A stretch of 5,366 nucleotides of DNA from the NCBI GenBank assembly GCA_003501365.1, contig DNPP01000287.1, positions 1-5,366 of the forward strand. The letters run 5' to 3'. The notes under the pieces were generated by a model. It was not told where the DNA came from. It saw only the letters and a list, made by a program, of their open reading frames with translations, and did not search any database. The DNA comes from Bacillota bacterium (GTDB taxonomy: Bacteria; Bacillota; UBA4882; UBA8346). Below are positions 1 to 4,655 of this stretch, piece by piece; within the stretch, counting starts at the first letter, position 1, and each line of letters starts with the position of its first letter. The position numbers and the translations under genes were made by a program.

Positions 1-1101
1 ACTATTGGCAATTAAATTAATCAACACCTGGCTAATCTTGTCCTTATCAGCCCAAATCGGTAAAGGCCCACTGTCAACAATAAGCTGAACCCCTTTATTA
101 CGGGCTTCCGTCTCGAAGTTTACCTGTAACTGCTGGAAGAGTTCCATTAGGTCAAACTCTATTGGATGCAGAATCAGTTGATCGCTCTCGAATTTAGTGA
201 GCTTTTCCAAGTCTTTTACCAGCCGGCTGATTCGCAAAATCTCTTCATGGCATCCTTTAAGCCGCTCGCGATCCATTTCCCAAATACCGTCGATCATCGC
301 TTCCAAGTGACTTTGTAAAGTCGCTAGGGGAGTACGTAACTCATGAGCCACATCCGCCGTTAATTGTTTTCGTAAGCTCTCTTGCTTTTTTAAATCCTTA
401 GCCAAATCAGTAATTGCAGCATTGAGTTGATTAATCTCTTTAATATTATTTGGAAGGTAATCCTTTGTTTGATAGTTGCCGTCTGCGATCTGCTGTGCAG
501 TGCTGATGACCCGGGCAATCGGCGTACTAATCCTTTTAGCGGTCAAAGCCCCGATTACTAATGCCACCAGCAAGGCCAAAACAGCTACTCCAAAAAGTAA
601 CCGGTTTAGGGTGTTAATGAAAGCCAAATCATTATCGGTAAAATAAAATGGCCCATAATACCCGACTTGCACATTGCCCACCTTTTTAAAATTATAGACT
701 ACGTCATACTTTCGCTCTGTATAACCGCCCTTCCAATTGGGATAACGGCTTTGCATATTCTGGGCCATGTGGACGATCATTTGCTGACACATGCCTTGAT
801 TATGGACCATGGCATCCCAGATTACCCGTTGGGTATTATCTTCAATACGCAGGATTAATCCCCGTTCGAGTGCAGCCATGCCAATCTGATTGACGGCGCT
901 ATAACCCCACCCGCCATTATCAGAATACTGTTGAGTAAGAGATGCTACTATCTGGTGATTGTTACGCTCTTGATTTTCCAGGATGTATTTGCGGAACTGC
1001 TGCTCCAAGAGAAGATTAGCCAATACCCCGATCAGGGTGACGCCGGTCAAAGCAACTAATATATAAGATAATGACAACCGGCTACGTAAGCTGAGTATCA
1101 T
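1..1101 (-). CDS. Sensor histidine kinase with HAMP domain, C-terminal part beyond the window edge
   Basis: This is the membrane kinase of a two-component pair, expected to phosphorylate the response regulator encoded just upstream. The reading frame is open from the ATG at 1101 to the window edge (367 codons seen). Visible parts are a membrane segment (about residues 10-31), an extracytoplasmic sensor region (about 32-166), a second membrane segment (about 167-187), a HAMP linker (about 188-240) and a HisKA dimerisation domain with the H-box AHELRTP, whose phosphorylated histidine is His253. The frame leaves the window inside the N-box (NLIANS, 362-367), so most of the ATP-binding domain is outside. 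The sensor region has an unusual Met/His/Cys cluster (His100, Met104, Cys105, Met108, His111, Met112, Met116). The ATG directly follows the regulator's TAG stop, which points to coupled translation. The layout resembles BaeS- and ResE-like kinases; the signal is unknown. Confidence 0.95.
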   Translation of the reverse strand, partial: MILSLRSRLSLSYILVALTGVTLIGVLANLLLEQQFRKYILENQERNNHQIVASLTQQYSDNGGWGYSAVNQIGMAALERGLILRIEDNTQRVIWDAMVHNQGMCQQMIVHMAQNMQSRYPNWKGGYTERKYDVVYNFKKVGNVQVGYYGPFYFTDNDLAFINTLNRLLFGVAVLALLVALVIGALTAKRISTPIARVISTAQQIADGNYQTKDYLPNNIKEINQLNAAITDLAKDLKKQESLRKQLTADVAHELRTPLATLQSHLEAMIDGIWEMDRERLKGCHEEILRISRLVKDLEKLTKFESDQLILHPIEFDLMELFQQLQVNFETEARNKGVQLIVDSGPLPIWADKDKISQVLINLIANS

Positions 1102-1800
1102 CTAATCACCGCCGAACCGATATCCTACCCCATGGATGGTCAGGATATATTGAGGAATTTTGGGGTCGGTCTCAATCTTTTGCCGCAGATTTTTAATATG
1201 CGTATCAATGGTACGATCAAACCCTTGATAGTCATCACCTAGCGCAATGGTTACCAACTCTTCTCGGGTAAAGGCTTTTTGGGGAAATTTAACCAGCGAC
1301 ATCAAGATCTTATACTCGCTCAAGGTCAGGTTCACAATCTTGTCCGTTTTACGGACTTCATGTTTGAAAGCATCAATAACCAGGTCCCCCTGATGAAATG
1401 AGAGAAACTTAGCCAAAGGGACCACTTCATCCATGGTTCTGCGAAGTAAGACCTCCACTCTGGCCACTAATTCCCTAGGACTGAACGGCTTGGTAAGGTA
1501 ATCATCCGCCCCCAGATGCAAACCGTTTAAGAGATCTTCTTCATCCACCTTGGCGGTGAGCATAATGATGGGGACTCGGGAGATTCGGCGTAATTTTTGG
1601 CAGATCTCCTCACCCATCATGTCCGGCAACATCAGGTCCAAGATAACGAGATCGGGATGGATTTTCTGAAAAATTTCTAGGGCCTGGTTACCACTGAAAG
1701 CAGCATAAACCTGATACCCGTTGTTTTCCAGGTACGAAGAGACCACTTCCACGATCTTCGATTCGTCATCTACCACCAATATCTTAGGGGCTTCCGCCAA
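1102..1800 (-). CDS. OmpR/PhoB-family response regulator
   Basis: A 232-residue DNA-binding response regulator, the usual length for this family, and the likely partner of the histidine kinase that follows it. The receiver domain (about 5-120) has all the key residues: acidic pair Asp11-Asp12, phosphoacceptor Asp55 in ILDLMLPD, Thr82 in MLTAK and Lys104 in LTKPF. The C-terminal winged-helix domain (about 136-230) has a recognition helix around RTIDTHIKNLRQKI (196-209) and the terminal GVGYRF hairpin. The start is a TTG at 1800, supported by an AGAGGAG ribosome binding site at 1814-1808 with 7-base spacing, which lies across the end of the upstream TPR gene. The gap to that gene is 4 bases, and the next gene starts at the base after this stop. 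The target genes cannot be read from the window. Confidence 0.97.
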   Translation of the reverse strand: MAEAPKILVVDDESKIVEVVSSYLENNGYQVYAAFSGNQALEIFQKIHPDLVILDLMLPDMMGEEICQKLRRISRVPIIMLTAKVDEEDLLNGLHLGADDYLTKPFSPRELVARVEVLLRRTMDEVVPLAKFLSFHQGDLVIDAFKHEVRKTDKIVNLTLSEYKILMSLVKFPQKAFTREELVTIALGDDYQGFDRTIDTHIKNLRQKIETDPKIPQYILTIHGVGYRFGGD

Positions 1801-1804
1801 GATT

Positions 1805-2620
1805 TCACTCCTCTGCTTTCTTTAACCATTCTTCGACTTCCAAATATGGGACATCGGCCATATCCGGATCATCCTTGATACGTTCCAACGCGGTTTTTAA
1901 ATGTGTGGCGGCGGCCTCTTTTTCACCCAGCTCTAGTTCAGAGCGGCCTAGCCAATAGTATGACTCCACTGGCCAGGACATATGGCCGATTGACCATTCA
2001 TAATCATCTTTAGCCTTTTGAAATTCACCCAGCTCAAAATGGGCCCGTCCCATCAATAAAACCGGCTGATTGGACTTTAGATCGAAAGAACGCGCCTTTT
2101 CCGCTGCTGCCTTCATCTCCTCCCACCGTCCCAATTTCATATAGGCGGAAGCCAAATTCAGATAAATGATAAAACTTTTAGTGCCACTCTCAATAAGTCC
2201 GGTTAATATTTCAAGTGCTTTATCGGAACTGCCTGATTCACGGCAGGCTATAGCCAATAAATTTTTCAATTCCGCGCTGGATTGAAGATTGGTATACCCA
2301 ATTGCCTGTTCTAAAAGGGGAACGGCTTCCAGCCAACGTTTTTGACGGGCATAGATTATCGCCAGTACTGCATATGGCTGAGAAATATAGGGCTTATAAC
2401 TCACCGCCTTGACCAACCAACGCTCTTTCTTTTGCCGATTAAAGATGAAATGGCTCAGATAATTCCAAAATACTCCCGGGGCTGTAAGAAAAACCACAAT
2501 TACCCAAACCATCACACCCGCTATTATCACAATCACGCTGCTGTGATATATTAGGGCTAAAATACACCAAAACAACAGAAGCCATATCAGACTTTTCTGC
2601 CAAAATTGTTTCAACTTCAC
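1805..2620 (-). CDS. Membrane-anchored TPR-repeat protein, first gene of the two-component operon
   Basis: A 271-residue protein with two hydrophobic segments at its N-terminus (about 9-25 and 29-47), then a soluble part made of about five tetratricopeptide-like helix pairs (roughly 82-109, 116-145, 149-182, 186-214 and 219-249). These show the family pattern, such as LASAYMKLGRWEEM and LGRSELELGEKEAA. TPR domains bind other proteins, so this may be a scaffold or accessory component of the signalling system; the exact role is not known. The GTG at 2620 is preferred because GGAGG at 2633-2629 lies 8 bases upstream of it. A TTG at 2626 would add two residues but sits only 2 bases from that site. 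The gene leads an operon with the response regulator and the histidine kinase. Confidence 0.88.
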   Translation of the reverse strand: MKLKQFWQKSLIWLLLFWCILALIYHSSVIVIIAGVMVWVIVVFLTAPGVFWNYLSHFIFNRQKKERWLVKAVSYKPYISQPYAVLAIIYARQKRWLEAVPLLEQAIGYTNLQSSAELKNLLAIACRESGSSDKALEILTGLIESGTKSFIIYLNLASAYMKLGRWEEMKAAAEKARSFDLKSNQPVLLMGRAHFELGEFQKAKDDYEWSIGHMSWPVESYYWLGRSELELGEKEAAATHLKTALERIKDDPDMADVPYLEVEEWLKKAEE

Positions 2621-2626
2621 GAACAA

Positions 2627-2633
2627 GACCTCC
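2627..2633 (-). promoter_or_regulatory. Ribosome binding site that decides the TPR gene start
   Basis: GGAGG reads on the minus strand at 2633-2629. It is 2 bases from the TTG at 2626, too close for efficient initiation, and 8 bases from the in-frame GTG at 2620, which is near optimal. This favours the GTG as the start. Confidence 0.7.
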
Positions 2634-2665
2634 GTATGTCCCTCTGATAATGAAAGGGATGATCA

Positions 2666-2685
2666 ATTGAATACCCCTATAGTAT
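2666..2685. promoter_or_regulatory. Operator-like imperfect palindrome, CsoR/RcnR/FrmR type
   Basis: On the plus strand, arms ATTGAATA and TATAGTAT flank a CCCC core. The core and right part, ATACCCCTATAGTAT (2671-2685), closely resemble the palindrome at 4182-4202, whose minus strand contains ATACCCCCTATGGTAT. They differ by one missing C and one G-to-A change. From memory, operators of the CsoR/RcnR/FrmR repressor family have such a G/C run between A+T-rich arms. The site overlaps the -10 box and start of the candidate TPR operon promoter, the expected position for a repressor. The left arm is degenerate, so the call is tentative. Confidence 0.35.
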
Positions 2686-2707
2686 CATTTCCGGCAGGGA
2701 ATTTTAA
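2672..2707 (-). promoter_or_regulatory. Candidate promoter of the TPR-regulator-kinase operon
   Basis: On the minus strand TTAAAA (2707-2702, 4 of 6 consensus) is separated by 17 bases from TACTAT (2684-2679, 4 of 6). The -10 box has an upstream TG in the extended position (TGATACTAT). The predicted start is near 2672, giving a leader of about 50 bases before the GTG. The match is moderate. It gains weight from the operator-like sequence lying over the -10 box and the start point. Confidence 0.4.
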
Positions 2708-2744
2708 GATCCTATTTAGAAATACTTTTTGGCCCAAGATTTTA

Positions 2745-2797
2745 GATTGAACATTCGCCATCGCTTTGCCGGGGTGGATGACTATCTAGAAAATACC
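2745..2797. repeat. Intergenic REP-like repeat, copy 1 (degenerate)
   Basis: First of two direct copies with a 69-base period. Over 43 bases (2745-2787 against 2814-2856) 34 positions are identical, with the best-kept part GCTTTGCCGG followed later by TATCT. A weaker match continues to a shared TACC at 2794-2797. The hairpin of this copy is decayed: the TTT loop and outer pairs remain, but the inner stem has mismatches. It lies in the non-coding spacer and contains no gene. Confidence 0.7.
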
Positions 2798-2813
2798 TTA
2801 TACTCAGATTCCG

Positions 2814-2866
2814 GATAGAACAGTCGTCCCGGCTTTGCCGGGATGAATGCCTATCTTTATTTTACC
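2814..2866. repeat. Intergenic REP-like repeat, copy 2, with intact hairpin
   Basis: Second copy of the 69-base-period repeat. It forms a strong hairpin: TCGTCCCGGC (2824-2833) pairs with GCCGGGATGA (2837-2846) around a TTT loop, 10 pairs including one G-T. No clean T-run follows the stem, so it does not look like an intrinsic terminator. GC-rich hairpins of this kind in spacers are typical of REP-like elements that recur across a genome; recurrence cannot be seen from this window. Confidence 0.7.
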
Positions 2867-2870
2867 AATA

Positions 2871-2886
2871 AGATATGAAGATATGA
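2871..2886. repeat. Tandem 8-base direct repeat
   Basis: AGATATGA occurs twice in exact tandem (2871-2878 and 2879-2886). It lies about 75 bases upstream of the Rrf2 promoter -35 box. Such a short repeat may be chance or slippage; no function is claimed. Confidence 0.5.
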
Positions 2887-2961
2887 TGAAGAGGTTTTAA
2901 TATAGTTATTCTAGTTGTTCAACCAAACTTTACGTTGTGGATCCCGGGGTATGGGAATGAC

Positions 2962-2997
2962 TTGAAAGTAAAAAATAATTATGGTAGAATTTATTAA
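2962..2997 (+). promoter_or_regulatory. Promoter of the Rrf2-family regulator gene
   Basis: TTGAAA (2962-2967, 5 of 6 consensus) and TAGAAT (2985-2990, 5 of 6) are exactly 17 bases apart. Transcription would start near 2997, leaving a leader of about 44 bases. The upstream in-frame ATG at 2981 lies before the predicted transcript start, which rules it out as a start codon for this transcript. I see no clear 25-base IscR-type palindrome over this promoter. Confidence 0.7.
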
Positions 2998-3024
2998 AAC
3001 CTATCTATTTACTTGGCTTTTATT

Positions 3025-3032
3025 GAAAGGGG
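3025..3032 (+). promoter_or_regulatory. Ribosome binding site that decides the Rrf2 gene start
   Basis: GAAAGGGG stands 8 bases before the GTG at 3041. With the promoter position it fixes this GTG, not the ATG at 2981, as the start. Confidence 0.75.
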
Positions 3033-3040
3033 TATTTTCT

Positions 3041-3493
3041 GTGCAAATTTCAACACGGGGTCGTTATGGATTGCGCGCAATGGTCGACATGGCTTTACAC
3101 ACAACCGAAGGTCCTTTGGCCCTCCGGGTTATCGCTGAACGTCAAGGTATCTCCGAATCTTATCTGGAACAGGTCTTTACCGGCTTGCGGAAAGCCGGAT
3201 TGGTCAAGGCCTCCCGCGGTGCGCAAGGTGGTTATGAACTCGGTCATCCGACCCCCGAAATTACCGTCGGGCAAATCTTACGGGCTTTGGAAGGGCCGAT
3301 CATTCCGGTTCATTGTGTGGGAGAAGACAGCAGTAGTGCTGCGTATTGTGAACGCGAAAAGATTTGCTCTACCCGTTCTTTTTGGGAAGAGCTCCGGGAT
3401 AAGATCAATGAGTTCCTGGATAGCGTGACCTTGCAAGATTTGGCGGAACGAGCCAAGTCGGTACTGCCGGAAGAACCGATGTATTTTATATAG
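3041..3493 (+). CDS. Rrf2-family transcriptional regulator, IscR-like
   Basis: A 150-residue regulator of normal family length, starting with the typical MQISTRGRYGLRAM. The N-terminal winged helix-turn-helix (about 1-83) includes ISESYLEQVFTGLRKAGLV and the wing SRGAQGGYEL. The C-terminal part has three cysteines, Cys92, Cys103 and Cys109, in the region where IscR ligates a [2Fe-2S] cluster (Cys92, Cys98 and Cys104 in E. coli), so an iron-sulfur or redox-sensing role is likely. The spacing of the first two cysteines is wider than in E. coli IscR. The GTG start is supported by GAAAGGGG 8 bases upstream and by a promoter that excludes the ATG at 2981. The gene converges on a polyferredoxin gene with 4 bases between stops. 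No isc or suf genes are in the window, so its regulon is unknown and the name iscR is not assigned. Confidence 0.93.
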   Translation: MQISTRGRYGLRAMVDMALHTTEGPLALRVIAERQGISESYLEQVFTGLRKAGLVKASRGAQGGYELGHPTPEITVGQILRALEGPIIPVHCVGEDSSSAAYCEREKICSTRSFWEELRDKINEFLDSVTLQDLAERAKSVLPEEPMYFI

Positions 3494-3497
3494 AGAT

Positions 3498-4157
3498 TTA
3501 AGCGATATAAAGCGATTTTTTCGGACATGTTTCAATACAAGTTCCACATTTGAGGCAGTCGGGGTCTGTTACTCTGCCCTCCTGTTTATAACGATGGACC
3601 TCAATATGAATTGGACAACTTTTAGTGCATACCTTACAATCCACACATTTACCCTTTATAAAGCGAATGTCCTTCCGTTTTCCATTTAAATGCCCCATCT
3701 TGGCTGCAAAATGGGCCAAGGTCCCCATGGGGCAGATTAGGCACCAAGCTCTTTGGTTATAAATAATGCCCAGAAGAATAGCAACCAACGTGGTAATGAC
3801 TATCATCCTAACAAATACTTCTCCAACCATTATCAAGTTTCCCCATACCAAAGTCAATTGAATGGCGAAGGCGCTCATCAAAACTATTAGAAACACAATC
3901 CTGAACCAAGTCTGTTTAAAAACAGCCGGCATTCTTCGCTTTAAAGTCAATTTGGATAGTACTATATCATTAAAGCTGCCCCGGGGGCAAAAATTGCCGC
4001 ACCACATTCGGCCTTTAAAAAAGGCCACCAATATCGGCGCCAACATACATATCAACGCCGCTCCGCCAATTACCGGGTAAATCAGCCCCACAATACAAAA
4101 AAATATTAATACTAACCAAACCCATTGATGAATAAATTGACGCAGTTTAATAGTCAC
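3498..4157 (-). CDS. NapH/YccM-type membrane polyferredoxin (4Fe-4S binding protein)
   Basis: A 219-residue integral membrane iron-sulfur protein, probably moving electrons between a membrane donor and a cytoplasmic or surface partner. Hydrophobic segments lie at about 13-31, 32-47, 86-104 and 112-132. Two membrane-proximal cysteine motifs, WCGNFCP (Cys53, Cys57) and WCLICP (Cys139, Cys142), are typical of the NapH/NosR/YccM family. Near the C-terminus are two classical 4Fe-4S motifs, CVDCKVCTKSCP (from Cys171) and CLKCGTCIETCP (from Cys201). The GTG at 4157 is chosen because AAGGAGG at 4171-4165 precedes it by 7 bases. A longer frame from 4238 would begin inside the -35 box. The gene is monocistronic within the window, with a strong promoter and a palindromic operator. 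Its redox partner is not visible, so the pathway cannot be named. Confidence 0.93.
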   Translation of the reverse strand: MTIKLRQFIHQWVWLVLIFFCIVGLIYPVIGGAALICMLAPILVAFFKGRMWCGNFCPRGSFNDIVLSKLTLKRRMPAVFKQTWFRIVFLIVLMSAFAIQLTLVWGNLIMVGEVFVRMIVITTLVAILLGIIYNQRAWCLICPMGTLAHFAAKMGHLNGKRKDIRFIKGKCVDCKVCTKSCPIHIEVHRYKQEGRVTDPDCLKCGTCIETCPKKSLYIA

Positions 4158-4164
4158 TCGGTAA

Positions 4165-4171
4165 CCTCCTT
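4165..4171 (-). promoter_or_regulatory. Ribosome binding site that decides the polyferredoxin start
   Basis: AAGGAGG on the minus strand, 7 bases before the GTG at 4157. It is a near-perfect Shine-Dalgarno sequence and rejects the longer frame beginning at 4238. Confidence 0.85.
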
Positions 4172-4181
4172 GATAAATGTC

Positions 4182-4202
4182 ATACCATAGGGGGTATGGT
4201 AT
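4182..4202. promoter_or_regulatory. Perfect palindromic operator, CsoR/RcnR type
   Basis: Arms ATACCATA (4182-4189) and TATGGTAT (4195-4202) are exact reverse complements around a GGGGG core. The site begins at the predicted transcription start of the polyferredoxin gene and lies before its ribosome binding site, a classical repressor position. From memory, the GGGGGTATGGTA part matches the CsoR operator upstream of copZA in Bacillus subtilis, and the general form matches FrmR and RcnR sites. The repressor could therefore sense copper, another metal, persulfide or formaldehyde. No CsoR-family gene is in the window. The Rrf2 protein next door is an alternative binder, but Rrf2/IscR sites usually lack a central G-run. 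Confidence 0.7.
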
Positions 4203-4238
4203 ATGAATTATAATAATTGAATTTTCTATTTCTGTCAA
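4203..4238 (-). promoter_or_regulatory. Promoter of the polyferredoxin gene
   Basis: On the minus strand TTGACA (4238-4233, perfect) is followed after 17 bases by TATTAT (4215-4210, 5 of 6). Transcription should start at about 4203-4202, directly at the edge of the palindromic operator. This is one of the strongest promoters in the window, so repression is probably needed to keep the gene low. Confidence 0.8.
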
Positions 4239-4320
4239 TCGTAATATTTTATTTATACTATGCCTTTTTCATTGAGTAAGTATCATAAAAGGCCGCACAC
4301 AGAGGCCATAAACCTATAGT

Positions 4321-4361
4321 AAAAAACTAACGAACCGTTCCCAAAAGGCCCGGTTCGTTAG
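4321..4361 (-). terminator. Intrinsic terminator acting on minus-strand transcription
   Basis: CTAACGAACCG (4327-4337) and CGGTTCGTTAG (4351-4361) form a perfect 11-pair stem with a 13-base loop. Read on the minus strand, the stem is followed directly by TTTTTT (4326-4321). On the plus strand no T-run follows, so the terminator is one-directional. No minus-strand protein gene lies upstream of it, which led to the small RNA call. Confidence 0.75.
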
Positions 4362-4520
4362 AATCAATAGGAGGTTTGTGAATATCATTGAGAAATTTTG
4401 CTGGTTTGAACTTTTCCGTAATTATTGGATGGTCGTATATTTATCAAATTCCCTTGGCACAGGAACATCAATTATTCTCAGGTAGCTTTACTTTTTATTA
4501 TACTATTTTAACTTTATTTA
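4321..4520 (-). ncRNA. Predicted small RNA of about 200 nt
   Basis: A consensus minus-strand promoter (TTGACA at 4554-4549, TATAAT at 4532-4527) would start a transcript near 4520, and an intrinsic terminator ends it at about 4321. The longest minus-strand frame I found with an ATG inside is 27 codons with no ribosome binding site, so a non-coding RNA is favoured. Visible structure includes UGAGAA (4480-4475) able to pair with UUCUCA (4394-4389), enclosing a small GUUCC/GGAAU hairpin. Just before the terminator hairpin is an A/C-rich stretch with CCUCCU (4374-4369), complementary to Shine-Dalgarno sequences. I do not recognise it as a known RNA family. It could instead be the 5' attenuator of the polyferredoxin gene downstream, though that gene has its own promoter. 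Confidence 0.45.
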
Positions 4521-4554
4521 TAATAAATTATACTATATTATACCCTGTTGTCAA
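4520..4554 (-). promoter_or_regulatory. Consensus minus-strand promoter for the predicted small RNA
   Basis: Both hexamers are perfect: TTGACA (4554-4549) and TATAAT (4532-4527), with a 16-base spacer. The surrounding region is very A+T-rich, which makes chance -10 boxes common, but a perfect -35 box at proper spacing is much less likely by chance. Confidence 0.6.
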
Positions 4555-4583
4555 TTCAAATCTATTATAATAAAATATAAACG
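4548..4583 (+). promoter_or_regulatory. Promoter of the HTH-receiver gene, overlapping the divergent promoter
   Basis: TTGTCA (4548-4553, 5 of 6) is followed after 17 bases by TAAAAT (4571-4576, 5 of 6). Transcription would start near 4583, about 73 bases before the ATG at 4656. The -35 box shares six bases with the -35 box of the minus-strand promoter (TTGTCAA read forward, TTGACAA read backward), so the two promoters are back to back and probably compete for polymerase. Confidence 0.5.
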
Positions 4584-4655
4584 ATGCTAATAGAATCGAA
4601 AGGTAATCTGAGATTAATCGGGAATATTATTCAAATAATTCGAGAGGTGAATTGG

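Noticed and set aside
667..858. Plus-strand frame of 63 codons opposite the histidine kinase
   Set aside because: It is wholly inside the kinase sensor region on the opposite strand, has no ribosome binding site and no recognisable domain.
2821..2849. GC-rich hairpin taken as an intrinsic terminator
   Set aside because: No uninterrupted T-run follows on either strand, no gene ends near it, and a related copy lies 69 bases away, which fits a repeat element better.
2981..3040. N-terminal extension of the Rrf2 gene from an ATG at 2981
   Set aside because: The ATG lies just before the -10 box of a good promoter, and the added 20 residues do not look like the family. The GTG at 3041 has a ribosome binding site and gives the typical MQISTRGRYG start.
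3486..3530. Possible terminator between the convergent Rrf2 and polyferredoxin genes (AAGCGAT repeated before TTTTTT)
   Set aside because: The AAGCGAT copies are direct, not inverted, so they form no hairpin. The T-run alone is not a terminator.
4158..4238. N-terminal extension of the polyferredoxin from 4238
   Set aside because: It would cover the -35 box, the -10 box and the palindromic operator. AAGGAGG before the GTG at 4157 marks the real start.
4288..4318. GGCC ... GGCCATAAACC segment resembling the start of a fluoride or cyclic-di-GMP riboswitch
   Set aside because: The downstream conserved parts of both aptamers are missing, no plus-strand promoter precedes it, and no matching gene follows closely.
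4378..4485. Small plus-strand frame of 35 codons (GTG start) directly after an AGGAGG sequence, antisense to the predicted small RNA, which looked like a type I toxin-antitoxin layout
   Set aside because: The GTG is only 3 bases from the AGGAGG, no plus-strand promoter is visible upstream, and the predicted peptide has no clear membrane segment as in type I toxins. The AGGAGG is better explained as the complement of the CCUCCU segment of the RNA.
4388..4570. Plus-strand frame of 60 codons with a hydrophobic C-terminal half
   Set aside because: It starts with TTG 13 bases from the nearest ribosome binding site, its hydrophobicity comes from A+T-rich DNA, and it runs into the divergent promoter region.
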